A stretch of DNA of 64,000 nt from Neurospora crassa OR74A (taxonomy: Eukaryota; Ascomycota; Sordariomycetes; Sordariales; Sordariaceae). Shown here piece by piece: positions 46,971 through 59,315 of this stretch (within the stretch, counting starts at the first letter, position 1; each line of letters begins with the position of its first letter). A program made the position numbers and the translations under genes. Where the stretch lies: positions 2,542,001 to 2,606,000 of the forward strand of contig NC_026506.1 of assembly GCF_000182925.2 (NCBI RefSeq), given 5' to 3'. Below the pieces are notes generated by a model, which was not told the DNA's origin, made no database searches, and was given only the letters and a program-made list of their open reading frames with translations.

Positions 46971-49900
46971 CCCTAGCTATTTCTACCTGGCGAATTGTCA
47001 AGTTGAAGCTGCTACGTGGGCTGATGATTTGTGGAGAGAAATGGGAGGGATGTGAAGGTGGGAAGGAAAGAAGGAGGACTCCAGAGGACAAAAGTCTCCG
47101 TCGGCGATGGGGGAAACCAACAGAAAAAGAGAAGAGTTGAAACGCTAGACCCTCGAATTGGTCAGTGAGGAGTGGTTATCGTTCATATGGCCGTTAACGG
47201 CCACCACACACTTGGTCAGTTCGACTTGGTGTGAAAACATAGCTATGTATGTATTGTCTTGACTCCCAACATGGAGATCAACAGTTCAGAACTAATAAAC
47301 TTGGATCATCCTTGAACAACACACCAAAGCCCACAATAACCCATTTGCTTGCTAGTCATCCATTCATCGTCAGGCTTTTTCGAAGGCGGATAGGTGGTGC
47401 GCCTGTCAGCACTAGAGGTCGAAAATGGGGGGGACGGAGGGGAGGGAGAGTCGTTCTGTCAGCCCTACGAAGAGCAGCGGACAGATAGGGTTCTGACCCC
47501 ATCCCGACCCCAAAAAAACGTCCGGCCTCGTCCCGGTGGGTTGGGTCTTGGTGCTTGCTTCCAGTCCACTTTGTTCTATTCGATCTGATCCGCTGATGTG
47601 ATATGTAGATGCCATGTTTTGGAGTAGTGCAGTGTACCAATGCTGTGGTAACCGATCTGATTCACGGGCAATCAGTCAGGGTCAGGGGCAATGGCTTGCT
47701 GCTTGCTTATTCCGCCTTCCCGAGGAAATGGATGCATGTGTGAGATATATAGAGTTCAGTGTAGTAGTGATTTTGTGTATGAAGATAGTTCTTATCATCA
47801 AGCGTCACTATAGCTTGAATGATGCCTACCTATCTAGCCGTGGTGGACACTATAGTGATGGCAGTGGCTGTGGCAGTGGTGTTGATAGTATCGTTTACTT
47901 GCGAATCAACCATTCACCTGGCTGTCTACCTATGATTGCACAGGTTGAATAGTCGGAGCAGCCTCCGACCACCTTCGCGTTGGAAGCCAACAATGTCATG
48001 ACCGCAGGCGGACATAACCAAAGCTGTTGTGATTGTTGCTTGATCATGGTTGGTGGTCAACCGTCACGTCGGCCGACTGAGAGACACGGGGGCATGGCAC
48101 AGCCACCCCGCCTTTTCGGTCGTCACAGAGCAAGCTGTGACTGATGATGGCTCTCGAGTGCCACAGGACGTCGGGCGGGCATCATGCAGCAAGGAACATG
48201 GTGATTGAGAAGTGCGAGGGATCCACGCATCAGGCTCGCTCTACGCTCTAGGTATGGCTTCCCTTCTCGAAGCGGGTTAAAGTCCGATAGATAACCTTGT
48301 GACCGTATCCTACCGTAACAGGACCTGTAGACGAAGTTACTCTCGAGAAGGGAGCTGTTTCATCTCCTCGGTACCAGAACGGATGTCTCTTTCCAGAAGA
48401 GAGGTTATAGAAGTTGCAATTACAAATCAGGAGGTTGATGACACACCCCTTGGCTACATGCTTGCCTTTCGTTTTGCTCTGAACTGAAGCATGCCGGGGG
48501 TGAACATGGCGCTATTCCCAGCGTATGGGGTAAAAACCAACACCTGATTTCCCGGTCGTGGATGTCCAGCATGAAGACTCCACGTCGATCAAGGGACCAG
48601 AGATGGATGGCGTGCTGATGTTGGGGCAGGTGGGTGCTTTGCTGAGTGGTGATCATGAACTTCACTTTTTGCGGGTGGAGATGGGGGAGTGTCTCCAGAA
48701 GGGAAACCGCACTTGATGCCAAGAAGAGGTTAAATCCGTGGATTGTGAAAGAGACAGACTGCTGGGCCCAGCCTCGTCCAATCACACCTTCATTTCAAAG
48801 GGACCCCTGCTCCTCCGCTCTTTCCTGCTGGCAATGGCCCCTGCACCACCGCGAACTGGCGGAGTGGGGCACTTTTGGGGTTTTTGGCAAGGGAAGGTTC
48901 AGTGTCGGGACCGGGTGCCCCCCAGTCGCCCCCAGTGTGTCCCATGTCCCCACTCTGCACCACCACGGTAGCACCTGCAACCAACAACCACGGCATCACA
49001 CACGCAGTCACAGAACAAAAATACGACTGTAACGACAAAAACACCCGAGATTCGATTCACCAGCCAGCCAGCCAGCTTGTCGAGATACGGTTATCGCCGG
49101 TCCGCCGGTTTCTCAACACATGCTTCCGGATGTCCACATTGATGGTAATGTACCCACGGCGCAGCTCCAATCAGTGACGGGAAAGCGAGAACCGTGCATA
49201 TGGTGTTGTAAATACAACATTTCCCGAGTTCGATCAATAAGTACCTTTTCCTCTCTGTAATGGCAATACACACACTCTCACAGAGAGGTACGTAGCCTCG
49301 CTTCCGCCTGTGTCACCATCTCTCTGGACAGAGTCGCCAAAGAAATTGCCGAGTGACTGGACCAAGCATGTCTGTGGTTTCACAAGACTTTCCCCTCTCT
49401 CTCTTCGCATTCGCCAGCTTGCCCGGGCAGCCTCTAGTTGCGTGTCCATCTTTACCCGCCCATGGTTACCCAAAGGCAATAGAGTCTTTGGACAGCCAAT
49501 GCCTTTAGCGCATGGTGCCACGGTGCAATCGCTTCATGGTGGGACAAGGTGGTTATCTCGCTTTTGTCGTCTTCTTTTGCCAAGTAGTAATGACGCTTGG
49601 AGGTATCGATACGTGCACATGGATACATCATACCAGACGGATACTGCAACTGTAGGCGCAATTTCTCCATGTTCTGATTGCTAATCCAACCATCTACTCT
49701 CTCCGATGATGCCGACTGACACCGTATTGTTGTTCCGTTGCGAGAATTTCAAGATAGGTAGCAGCCATACGCGCGTCAATCACTCCGCCGGCCGCCAGAG
49801 ACAATCAAGGAATTTGGATGTTGAGAGAAACAGAAGAACGTAACGGAGCAATTCATTGTCCCGCGGGCGGCCGGCGATAAGACTCACTCGGTCATGCATA

Positions 49901-52900
49901 AAGTAGACATCATCAGCCCTACGCAGGTCGCCACAACCCCGACCTACCTTTGCAGCAACCTGCCTGACCCAAACGTTCGCTGCAAACCTGCGTAACGGCG
50001 GCGGCCATCAAAACTCCCACCGTGCTTGTCTTTAGCTTGCAGATGGTCATCGACGTCGCGGCGAAGGATTGATTGCTGGAGCTACAGTGTCACAGTGTCA
50101 AGAGGCGGGAAGCCTGTGATACAACTGAAGCTTCGTGGCGCGCCTTTCATATCAGGAACAATAGTACTGAGCCTCCAAAGCCGTATTTCGGCAAGTCAAA
50201 TTGGAGATTTCCATCTCGAATGTCTCGCCCCATCGTCATAGTGGACGACATATCACGGGCAGTGTGAATCCCCATTCTACTACACAGTACACTATATACC
50301 ATGAAATGGGTGGCTGTGGAGGTTGTAGATCACTGAACTCTAGCGAGCAATACCTATCATGTAGACTTACTTAGTGTACAACCCCGACCTCTATTTTCCG
50401 ATATGAGCAACCTACGCGACCGGTCCAATGTTTCTTTCGCCAATGCCACCCATGATACTCTCAATCACCATTTCAGTGTGCGATATCTGGCTGAATGTCT
50501 TTCCTTCACCACTCATACGAAGGGGTCAGTCAATATCTTGCCTCGTACGTTTAGAAAAAAAAAAAACCCGACGTCACTTTTCCCCTCGTGCGTTGCGTGG
50601 GACAGTAGATATCTGAAGGTTGTGTCTGCATACCATTGTGCCCCGTAATGAAAATCCCATGACTGAAATGGACCGGTTACGGATTCTCAATGGCATGCTG
50701 GCGTAGCAGTGTAGTACTGTACCTACTAGTAGCAGCGTAGAGGACTTTTGGCCGAAGCCTTAGTATATCTCTACGGTACTTACTCTCTCCCCTACTTGTA
50801 CCTTGCACAGCAAAGCACAGCAAGCACAGCCATCCGGTCGGTCGGTTGGTCGTTCGGTCGGTCGGCGTATTGAGACGCCCGGTACTTGGATGAACACGGA
50901 TGAGAAATACACCGAGCGGGAAAACGGACGGGAGTCCGAGCCGAAAAAAGTGGGTTAGTTTTGCGAAGTATGATTTCCGAACGTCAAAACCGGCGCAATA
51001 CTCTATCTGAATCATAATTATTCAGCTAAAATAATTGACATTGAACATGGGAAATACTACTAGTTGCAGCCCCATTGTATGTACCACAGCCTGCTACCAA
51101 GTATCGTCTGTTGCATCGCAGAAACGGAAACTGACAATCAGAGTTGGGGAACCCTGGACTTGTTACCTCGAACATTGAACTCTGCTTTGTGCCTTGTTAG
51201 GTGTGGAGAGTTGGAGAGTAGGTAGAGAGAGGTAGGGCCCCTGGGGAGAATTTGGAGACGGGGTGTGGGACGAAGAGGGGAAAGGAACGAACATGGAAAA
51301 CGCGGCGGCCCGCCCAAGTACTTGCCCAGCCCAGCCCTATGGGCGTTGTCAGTGCGTTGTTCGCTGCGTTCTTGCGTCCTGTTGCCGTCTTGCCGTTACG
51401 CAGTACGGTACGTTTGCGACTATGTGTAGCAAGGTATATATGTACTCAGCAGTATAGTGGCTGACAAATTGCACATCGTTGCAAATAGATACTTAGGTCT
51501 TGTCACTTTGAATGGCTGTATACCTAGTTGATGGACGAGGGGACAGGCAGTATTCATGACCACACCGCGGGGATGTCGTTTGTCGGCAAATGGCCTGGTC
51601 ACGTCCTCCGAGATCATCAACTTCATGTTGAAACGTGATTGTAAAGTTACGGGTTATCTCCAAAGTTTCGGAATTACAAACAAAGTTGCAGTTGCAATCG
51701 GGCAATCCCAGACCGAGACCCCGTACGTAGCTACCTAGTATCATACCCCTTGGTATTATCTGCGGTTCCAGGGACTCGAGCAGGCATGCGTTTCCTTTGG
51801 TGACACCAAAAAACGGAGGGCAAGAACCGTTGCGAGCTTCGATTTGTTGTTCGTCGGTCCCAGCTTTGGTGTCGCACCTTGGGCTACTAGTAAGTACCCT
51901 GATCTTAAAAGGCTGCTGCGTGTTAGTGGTGGATGGTGATTGGTTCGAGAATAAGGATGGGATGACCTGCTAAATTTGGGTAATTAGGCCAAAATATCTC
52001 CCAACACCCCCCTTTTTTTCTGTGACTGTCACACAATCCACCACCAACTGATTGGTGTTCCAGTCTTTGGAATACCCTTCCAAGCGCCCTTTCCTGTATG
52101 TAGGCGAGTCCGATGTTCATTCCAGTTTCTATCTCGAGTATGATGCCTTGTGTTGACTCTCCTATCATCATCCATCTCCTTTTCCCAAAATGAGTTCCAG
52201 TTTGGGTGTGCTGCGGGAGCATGGCCTGCATGCTTGGCTTTTTTTTTTTTTTTTTTCTTTTCTTTTACCTGCGAACATTTTCTAGTACCCACAGGCGGAA
52301 TGAGAAATGCTTTTGTCAGAAGCTTCTATGCCCTGGTCTTCGAACATTCTCAGGTACGCAGCACGCAGCATGCAGCAACGGCTTGGGTGTCGTAGTGTTC
52401 TGAAGTCGGACATATAGTAGGCTACCATTTTTGCAACCCCACCATCTGTTTCATTTGTTCCCAATACCAAGGTCTTGGTCCCGCCGGTGAAATCCCGTTG
52501 TATACCTAGAGGGCAGATAAACAGGAGTACGCGCTCATTCTGATTGATACCTCTTTGAACAGCATAATATCCCAACCAGCAACAAAACAGGGCCTTGAAC
52601 CGTCAAAAGAGAAGCTTGATATACGACCTATACTAGAAATGCTTCAGGTTAGGGGCAAGACGGGCCCGGTGCAACGGGTCATGTAAGCCTTCCCTCATCT
52701 TGCCTCAGCACCGTTTCTGTACCTATGCCGGGTGTGTATGAAGGTGTGCTAGATGCATACTTCAGAGGACAAGGGGACCGTATAAATCCGGGACGCTCAC
52801 ACTTGCTTGGCTATCCACTACAATGAGTTAATGGACGCACGGCAGTTAAGAAGCCCAGACTGGAGGCTGACTTCTGAGGAGAAAGGTCCGAGCCGCCCCG

Positions 52901-55900
52901 TTGATAACGTCCATGCTGGGGGTAAATGATATCAGGAAAACTCTCATGTCTACCTATGATCCTTGAAGTTCTTTGCGGATGTCTCACCCGAACCCCTGAA
53001 ATATTGCTGGCCGCCTGGCGCGCTGCTTGGCCCAACGAGACTCGAGGACTAACATCTCAGCTTTCCTTTTTGAGAACAAAAAGGCAGCAGTAGCCGGTCG
53101 CCAAGCTCGCTCTCTGTGTCTTGGCAAGTTCAACATAACAGGCTCAGATGACCGTTTGAACCAAAATTCCGTTTTTTTAGCCCAGTTGGCATGTTCGGCA
53201 TTGTCAACATGGAGAAACGCAGCAAAAGAAGTAAAACCCCGACCCTCAGCCGCTCTTTTTAGGCTGACATCCAACGGCCAACACGAACAATGGGACGCAA
53301 AGTCTACACTACCAAACTGTCCGCTGCAGGGAAACATTGCATAGGGAAAGCACAAAAGAACCACGAGGCTGTGACGAATTCAGTAGACCTAGAGCATGAG
53401 CATGATTCCCAGATACAGAAGGTGAGTTGATTTTCGAATCGATACGAACACAAAGACCCAAGGAGGCCAGCGGTATTTTAGTCCAGACGATAAATAAGAG
53501 GCGTGGATGGTGTATAGTTGCCGCTAGAGTCCGTGAGCCACGCAGGCATGGTGCGCTCAATACTGCCTCTGCACAAACTGAATCGGCAAGTTGAAGAGGC
53601 CTTCATGCCTGACTAAGTACAGAAGTGCGATTACATTTTTGGAGCTTCACGCACGTGGATATCCTATCAAACGAGGAAACCGACACGGCACGGGGTGCTT
53701 ATAGGAAGCTTCCCCAACGACAGGCTCACAGTCCAAATTCCAGCCCTACAGACTCCGTAACCAGTAGCGGAGACGCTTGATAATGCAGGGACTTCGTGGC
53801 TTGTCCAAGGCAAAGATGGTGGCGACGTTGGAGAGGGGTCAGCACCTTAATGTGCAAGGCAATGGGCTAAACTGGGGGAACTTGGACCTGCCCGTGATAG
53901 GTTAAAGTCAATTAGTGATCTGATTGTGCCTGTGCCACAGAAGTGGGTTGTGCTCCATAAGATAGACTACTTGGAAATTGCGTGCATTGTTTGCTGGGAC
54001 TGTAGGTAGATACCCGATGTGGATAGCTTCTGATGACTGTCAAGAAATATTCACTGTTGTCTGTCATTAGCGGTGGTCTCCATTGACAAATCATTCAATA
54101 GTCCCAAAGTTGGTCTTAAGGAATCATCAAGATAGCAGACCGAGACAAAACGGTAATGAGCACTCCATCTAGGAGGGGACCCCGAGCGGTTGGACCGAAG
54201 GGGGTTAAAAAGCCAGAAGGCTGATCCTAGCTGGAACCCGGAGCAGTGCCACTCCTTGTCGCTCCCAGCACTCTTAAACCTGGCCCCAATTTTAACGCTC
54301 TTTGTAGTTGCTTGCCCTAACAGGCGGTACCCGCGTGATCGTGGCTGTTCGAAGCCATGACCCTGAGACCACGGGTGGATTGCCGCGATAATGCAACAGA
54401 CATTGCTGCTTCGCCTTCGAGGGATATCCTGGTGCCTAGAACGCGGGCCGTTTAACCGCGGAGGGGAGAAGAGAAACTTACTTCGAGGTCTCAAGCCGGT
54501 CCTGAGGAGCCAGTGGTTCGAGTCTCAGCAGCGTTTCAAGAGCTCTCTGGCTAGGACTTGAACATGGGCGATTACTGATTCCACAGGTTGATTGCAGGCT
54601 TGGATCTTAGACACGAGTGGTAATGTGATGCACCCGGTGGTGAAATTGGTGACCGCACTGCCACTGCCCCAAGTCAGACTGGTCCGCGCCGAGTTCAACT
54701 CGGGCCGGGCGCGCGCGTTGTCACTTTCGGACTGTTGGCTTTGTTGTCGGTGTTTACTGTGGAAATATCTAACGTAAAAAAGAGTTGGAAGCAAGGGGAA
54801 AGGTACGTTAACCCATTACATCCTGGTATCGACATTGAACAGCGGGCCCGTTATTTGGCCAATGACAGAGCTTTATCGTTCCTGGTAATTTTCAACCCAT
54901 TACACAGTTGATTTCTTGGCCAACTCTTACTATGTAGAAAGCACGTGCCTGCAGTTGAACAACCCCTGCCATACCAGAAAGGGTTACCTGCTGCCGCGAG
55001 GCTCAAATCCTTTGCCAGTAACAAAACTCGACGACATCACACTGCAATAGAATTGTCCCATCGCAGCTTCTAGCGCTTCCTCGGGGTTCAAAGTGAACGG
55101 TGCTAATATGAATCTTCCGGTGTTTTCTTTACGTTCGATTATTTTCAGTTTGCGGTGTCATTAATTTTTGTGCGACAGCCACTTTAACTGGGACGTGAGA
55201 ATAGAAAGATAGGGTGATAGTAGGTATAGCTACTGCATATCGCCCATGGTCTTACGAGGTCAAGCAAGCTAATGTAAAGTCACGATTGGTCAATCAGAGA
55301 TATTTTTCCACCCGGAGAGCACTCCGTTGGCCCCCAGCATGGGCTACATATCACGAGTCCTGCCATGTCGGGAATAACACGACAACAACATAACAGCGAC
55401 TCGCTAGTATTCGTTACATCGGGGCCGCGCCAACATGGCCCAGCAGCAACGGAGGGATATCTCCAAGAACTTCAAAAACACCAAGAGAAAGCTCTATATG
55501 GAACAAGACTGCAGTTGCACGGAAACCAATACTGTGCCGTATCTCTGCTCAACGACCAACAATTACCACCAAATCATAGTTTGCCAAATGTCTGGAGAAC
55601 TGGGTAATCTAGGCACTGGTGGGTGGAAGGACCAGGCGTGTTCAAGGTCAAAAGTTCAATGATCGGATTAAGATCCCTATACATCTTAATGAAGTTGAGG
55701 AGCACCGCAACGAGGCTCTTGTTTCGGACGTGCTGTTAATTACACGTCCGCGGCGTCTCTTCTTCCGTCTTGACTCGTCACCTCGGCATTGTTGACCCTC
55801 TGAGTTGTTCACATATTACTGGATCTACAAGAACACGACACTGGAGCAGTTGGACCGTGGATAGTGTACGGGCTATACGTCGTGATGTCGTGCCAAGTGG

Positions 55901-57019
55901 GTGCCCCAACAGGAGTTGTTAATCATGTGAAGAAATTGGTTATCATGATCTGCTCATTTGGGTCACCACCTAGGCGTACCTGAACCACATTGTATTTACT
56001 CTTCAGTGGTGGTGTTCGAGGGGGGCCCACGGGTTCTGCTTTCACGGATTTAAGCAATTCAAAGGCGTAGACTGGGGCCCTTTATCATTTCAAGGAGCCC
56101 TGAACACCTAGAGAGGGGGGTGCTTGACCCCTGAGATTTGTTGACCAGTCAACTTTCTCCTCGACGGTATCAGGCAGGTGTAGTTTTTTTGGCGAAAGTT
56201 GGCGGAGTTGGGCAGCACGACAAGCCAACTAACCCTGGTCCATCCAACGGCGAGCCGTGACTTGTCCAAAGGCGGCTTCTGACCTGCTGGCATTCCCGCT
56301 GCTACGGCACGGCCGCCTGCCCCGAGGTACGTACACATAGCCTACACTACAGCCAGGAAGTACACACGCCATTCATGATGCAAGAAATCCGGGGAATAAG
56401 GTATGGCAGGCAGGGATATTCGGTTTTGTCGTTGCTTGGGACCGAACCCTTTCCCTGTATATCGTCAGCCAAAGAATATTCAAAGCGACGAAGGCGACGA
56501 GAATTTGTTCCGCACGCTTCAGACTCATCCTTCTCACCGCTAGTGGACGGATCTCCAGCCAAAAGCCATTTGTAGTGAACATAAATGAGATGCAGCAAGC
56601 CCTCGCATTTTTCCCAAAATATCTCCCTCATGAGGGTGTCAAGATGCGATGTCTGGCAGGGGTAAATCGGGTTAAATGGCTAAAATAGGATCGATATCCT
56701 TGTTTTGTGGTTGATGTGGAGTTCCTGAATTAGCCCGCATTCTGTGGCAGGGGCTCTTGTGGATCATCTGCTCGAAATATGGCAGCCTAGAGGCGAACCC
56801 ACTGGGTTAAACCTCTTTTTGACAGCGCCGTTTGGTGAACACTCCACTAGAACCCACCGTTGGGGAGGCGTGCATCCGTACTAGCGCTATCCGTAGCGTA
56901 CCGTTCCTTTTCCAGAGGTAGCGTCACCGTCTCTGAACCCCAATGACCCCACAGGTACCCGCACTGCCCGCACCGGACGGGGCGTCCATCAATCCACAGC
57001 ATGGATACATTGGATAGGT

Positions 57020-57035
57020 AGGTAGGTACCTACCT
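57020..57035. repeat. Perfect 16-bp palindrome of TAGG/CCTA repeats
   Basis: AGGTAGGTACCTACCT is its own reverse complement and is built from TAGG units meeting CCTA units at GTAC. Confidence 0.9.
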
Positions 57036-57313
57036 TACGCGACGGACCTCCACTTGCCGTCTTTTTTACCTGGAACCTAGAGAGCCGGGAGGTAAGAATC
57101 TCCAAATCACATCCGAGTCCCACTCACCACCATACCCCAAGCACACACCCTCCTGCAATAGCTGCTCGTAAAGTCATCCACCAGCGCCCGAGTCCTTTTT
57201 CGACGGACGCGGGATTCACATCGGACAAGTCTTCCATTCATTCACCCCCCTCCCCCCCCCCAAATATGACGACGCCCTCGCCCTTTGCGTGACAACCCAG
57301 TGGTACGGTTACC

Positions 57314-57637
57314 ATGTCCATGAATGTCATATTCACTAGATTTCGCTTTTCCTTTCCAAGTCATGTAAGTTACAGCTAAGCCCTGCTTTCCCAAACCACT
57401 ACCATACTACAACAGTACCCACGAAAGAGATTGGAGGCTCCCATGTACACTAATACCTACATCATGACCGAGATCCTCGCACACGGAATGATGGTCGGTT
57501 TCAACGTGACAACTACTTCGTGGCTTGCGAGACATGCTGCCGCTCGCAATCTTGAGGCCTGGATAAGAAAACAGGAAGATGGGGAGGCATGGGCCGGTGG
57601 GTCAGGAGCCCAGGCGATCTGGTACACCCGGCACTGA
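57314..57637 (+). CDS. Possible small spliced gene, 90 aa, unknown
   Basis: ATG 57314 (GGTTACC-ATG-T) opens 17 codons ending exactly at a GTAAGT donor. Splicing from 57365-57415 (51 nt, CAACAG acceptor) continues in frame for 73 codons to TGA at 57635-57637. The exons are 57314-57364 and 57416-57637. The second exon has C/G-ending codons, and residues such as MTEILAHGMMVGFNVTTTSWLARHAAARNLEAWI could form amphipathic helices. No family is recognised. Against it: the intron is short and its best branch-like motif (GCTAAG) sits near the donor. It could instead be a spliced leader of the downstream bZIP gene, with this frame as a uORF. Confidence 0.3.
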
Positions 57638-58239
57638 TGGCATTGGACGGGACCAGGCAGTTAATTAGCCCTTGAGGGCAGAGGGGGATCACTGGGGACA
57701 GCCGAGAGAGGGGACAGCCCCGATCTTGAGCGGCCAGGGTTCCCGTCAAAGGTGAGGTGCGCTGCAGAGTTCTCAGGATACAGGGGTTCAATGGCCGTCC
57801 CAACCACTGCAGTGTCTCTTCATGCAGGCTCTTGGCCCAGCCTACCTCTAGTGTACTGCACCGTTCTGCAAGACCCGCCGAGACCAGGAGGACTCAGCCC
57901 AAGGCGTTGCAGGGTCAAGGGTGGCAGCCATGAGGTAGGTAGATAGGTAGGTAGGTACCTACCGTTGTGGACGGATGTTCGATGAGAAGGAAGAAGCAGA
58001 CTGCCAAAAGCACCCAAGAAGTACCATCTACACACCACGGGGCTGTGTTTGGAATGAGTACAAGATGTATGTAACACCAAGTATCGCTTCATGTCACTCC
58101 GTACCTCTCATTCACACCCTTCTCTTCGGCGATTTGGATATATAACACGATAGCCTCCTCCCCCTTCCCTCTTCGAGTTGCTATCCCACCACAGTGTCTC
58201 CTACCTCTATCACCTTGACCATCTGCAACACACACGCAC
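57638..58239. other. Promoter and leader of the bZIP gene
   Basis: 600 bp without a supported gene. It contains a second 14-bp TAGG/CCTA palindrome (57950-57963) and a TATATAA motif (58139-58145) about 100 bp before the ATG. Confidence 0.5.
57950..57963. repeat. Perfect 14-bp palindrome of TAGG/CCTA repeats
   Basis: GGTAGGTACCTACC, same core as the palindrome at 57020, preceded by four more TAGG/TAGA units. Confidence 0.9.
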
Positions 58240-59315
58240 ATGTCTGTATATCTTCAGAGTCGAGGGCTTGAACCATACCCATCATCAACCATGTTCTCCA
58301 TGCAACAACAACACCACTACGCCTACCAGGCGCACCAACCCCAACCGCCCCGTCAGTATTCCGGCCACGGAACAAGCAGTGCTTTCAGCAGCTCGGCAAA
58401 CCCTGATGAGGACTGGACAAAGATCTCGGATCTGGCTGAGCGCAGGAGAATTCAGAACCGCATTGCGCAGCGCAACTACAGTATGTCATCATAATGGAAC
58501 TTGCAATAGTTGGTAACAGCTGGATGCTAACACTCGCGCTACAGGGAAGAAGCTTAAGAAGCGTCTGGAGGATCTTGAGAGGCGGGCCGGCACATCAGAT
58601 GACTCCTCGTCGTCACCCGGAACAGAAAAGACCAGTCCCGCCAGCAAGACCACAAAACGCGCCCAACAACAGACTGCAAAGGCCCAGAAACAGGCCTCAG
58701 TGTCGCAGCAAAAACCGGTGCCGGTCAACAAGAATCAGTTCACACCCCCGATGCATCCCGAAGACGACTACACCTTCGGCGCTTCGTACGACGAGAGGGA
58801 TCGATCGCTTTCGCACTCGCCGCCCATGTTCACCTACCCATCGTACCCCCCTCCCCCCGAGGAGATGCTCTACGCCCCCGTGCACTCGTACCGGGCGGTG
58901 ACAACAGAGGCGGCCTACCACGATTACTATACAACTGCGCCAGTACCGGTGACGCTCCCCTCTATGGCACCTTTTAGCGACGCCATCAAGCGTGAGCCGG
59001 GCTATCCCGGTGCGGACGACACTGTTTACATGAACTACGGTTATCTCCCGAGCGTCGACATGAATACCGGGGCTCCTTCACCATACGACAACATGCCTCA
59101 CGTGAGTTCCCCCGCAAGAAGCTATATTGCTTCGGACCCTCATCACCATACCTTCAAGCGGGAACATGGTTGCTGATGCTGGATGACCATAGACTCCTCC
59201 TCTGCAACACCCATACGATCACTCGGCTAGCTGCTCCGATTCGGGTAGCTACGAGTACCCTAGGACACCCTTGTCGATACCTAGCTCCCCGGGCATGGTC
59301 TCGCAACATATGTGA
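58240..59315 (+). CDS. bZIP transcription factor with short zipper
   Basis: Three exons: 58240-58480, 58545-59101 and 59193-59315, 306 aa. Intron 1 (GTATGT...GCTAACACTC...CTACAG) splits the basic region and restores it as RRRIQNRIAQRNYRKKLKKRLEDLERRAG (from residue 68), the N-x-I/A-AQR-x-YR signature of a fungal bZIP family with a very short zipper. Intron 2 (GTGAGT...GCTGAT...CCATAG) joins MPH to TPPLQHPYDHS and ends in SIPSSPGMVSQHM. If intron 2 is retained, the frame stops at 59176 with 24 other residues. The rest is Gln-, Ser- and Pro-rich with Tyr-rich segments, typical of activation regions. ATG 58291 has the better context (ATCAACC-ATG) and may be the real start, giving 289 aa. Target genes are unknown. 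Confidence 0.83.

Larger units (their letters stand above)
44085..57313. other. 13 kb gene desert
   Basis: No convincing protein gene was found on either strand. The open frames are short, mostly begin at TTG or GTG, and lack introns with good signals. GC content is not visibly lowered, so this is not a classic RIP-mutated AT-rich island. It holds several microsatellites (listed separately), T18 at 52239-52256, and repeated TACCTA/TAGGTA motifs. Unspliced or short-exon genes and noncoding RNAs cannot be excluded by reading alone. Confidence 0.45.

Noticed and set aside
54505-54540. tRNA-like B box (GGTTCGAGTCT)
   Set aside because: Flanking bases do not form a T stem, and no A box or acceptor pairing was found.
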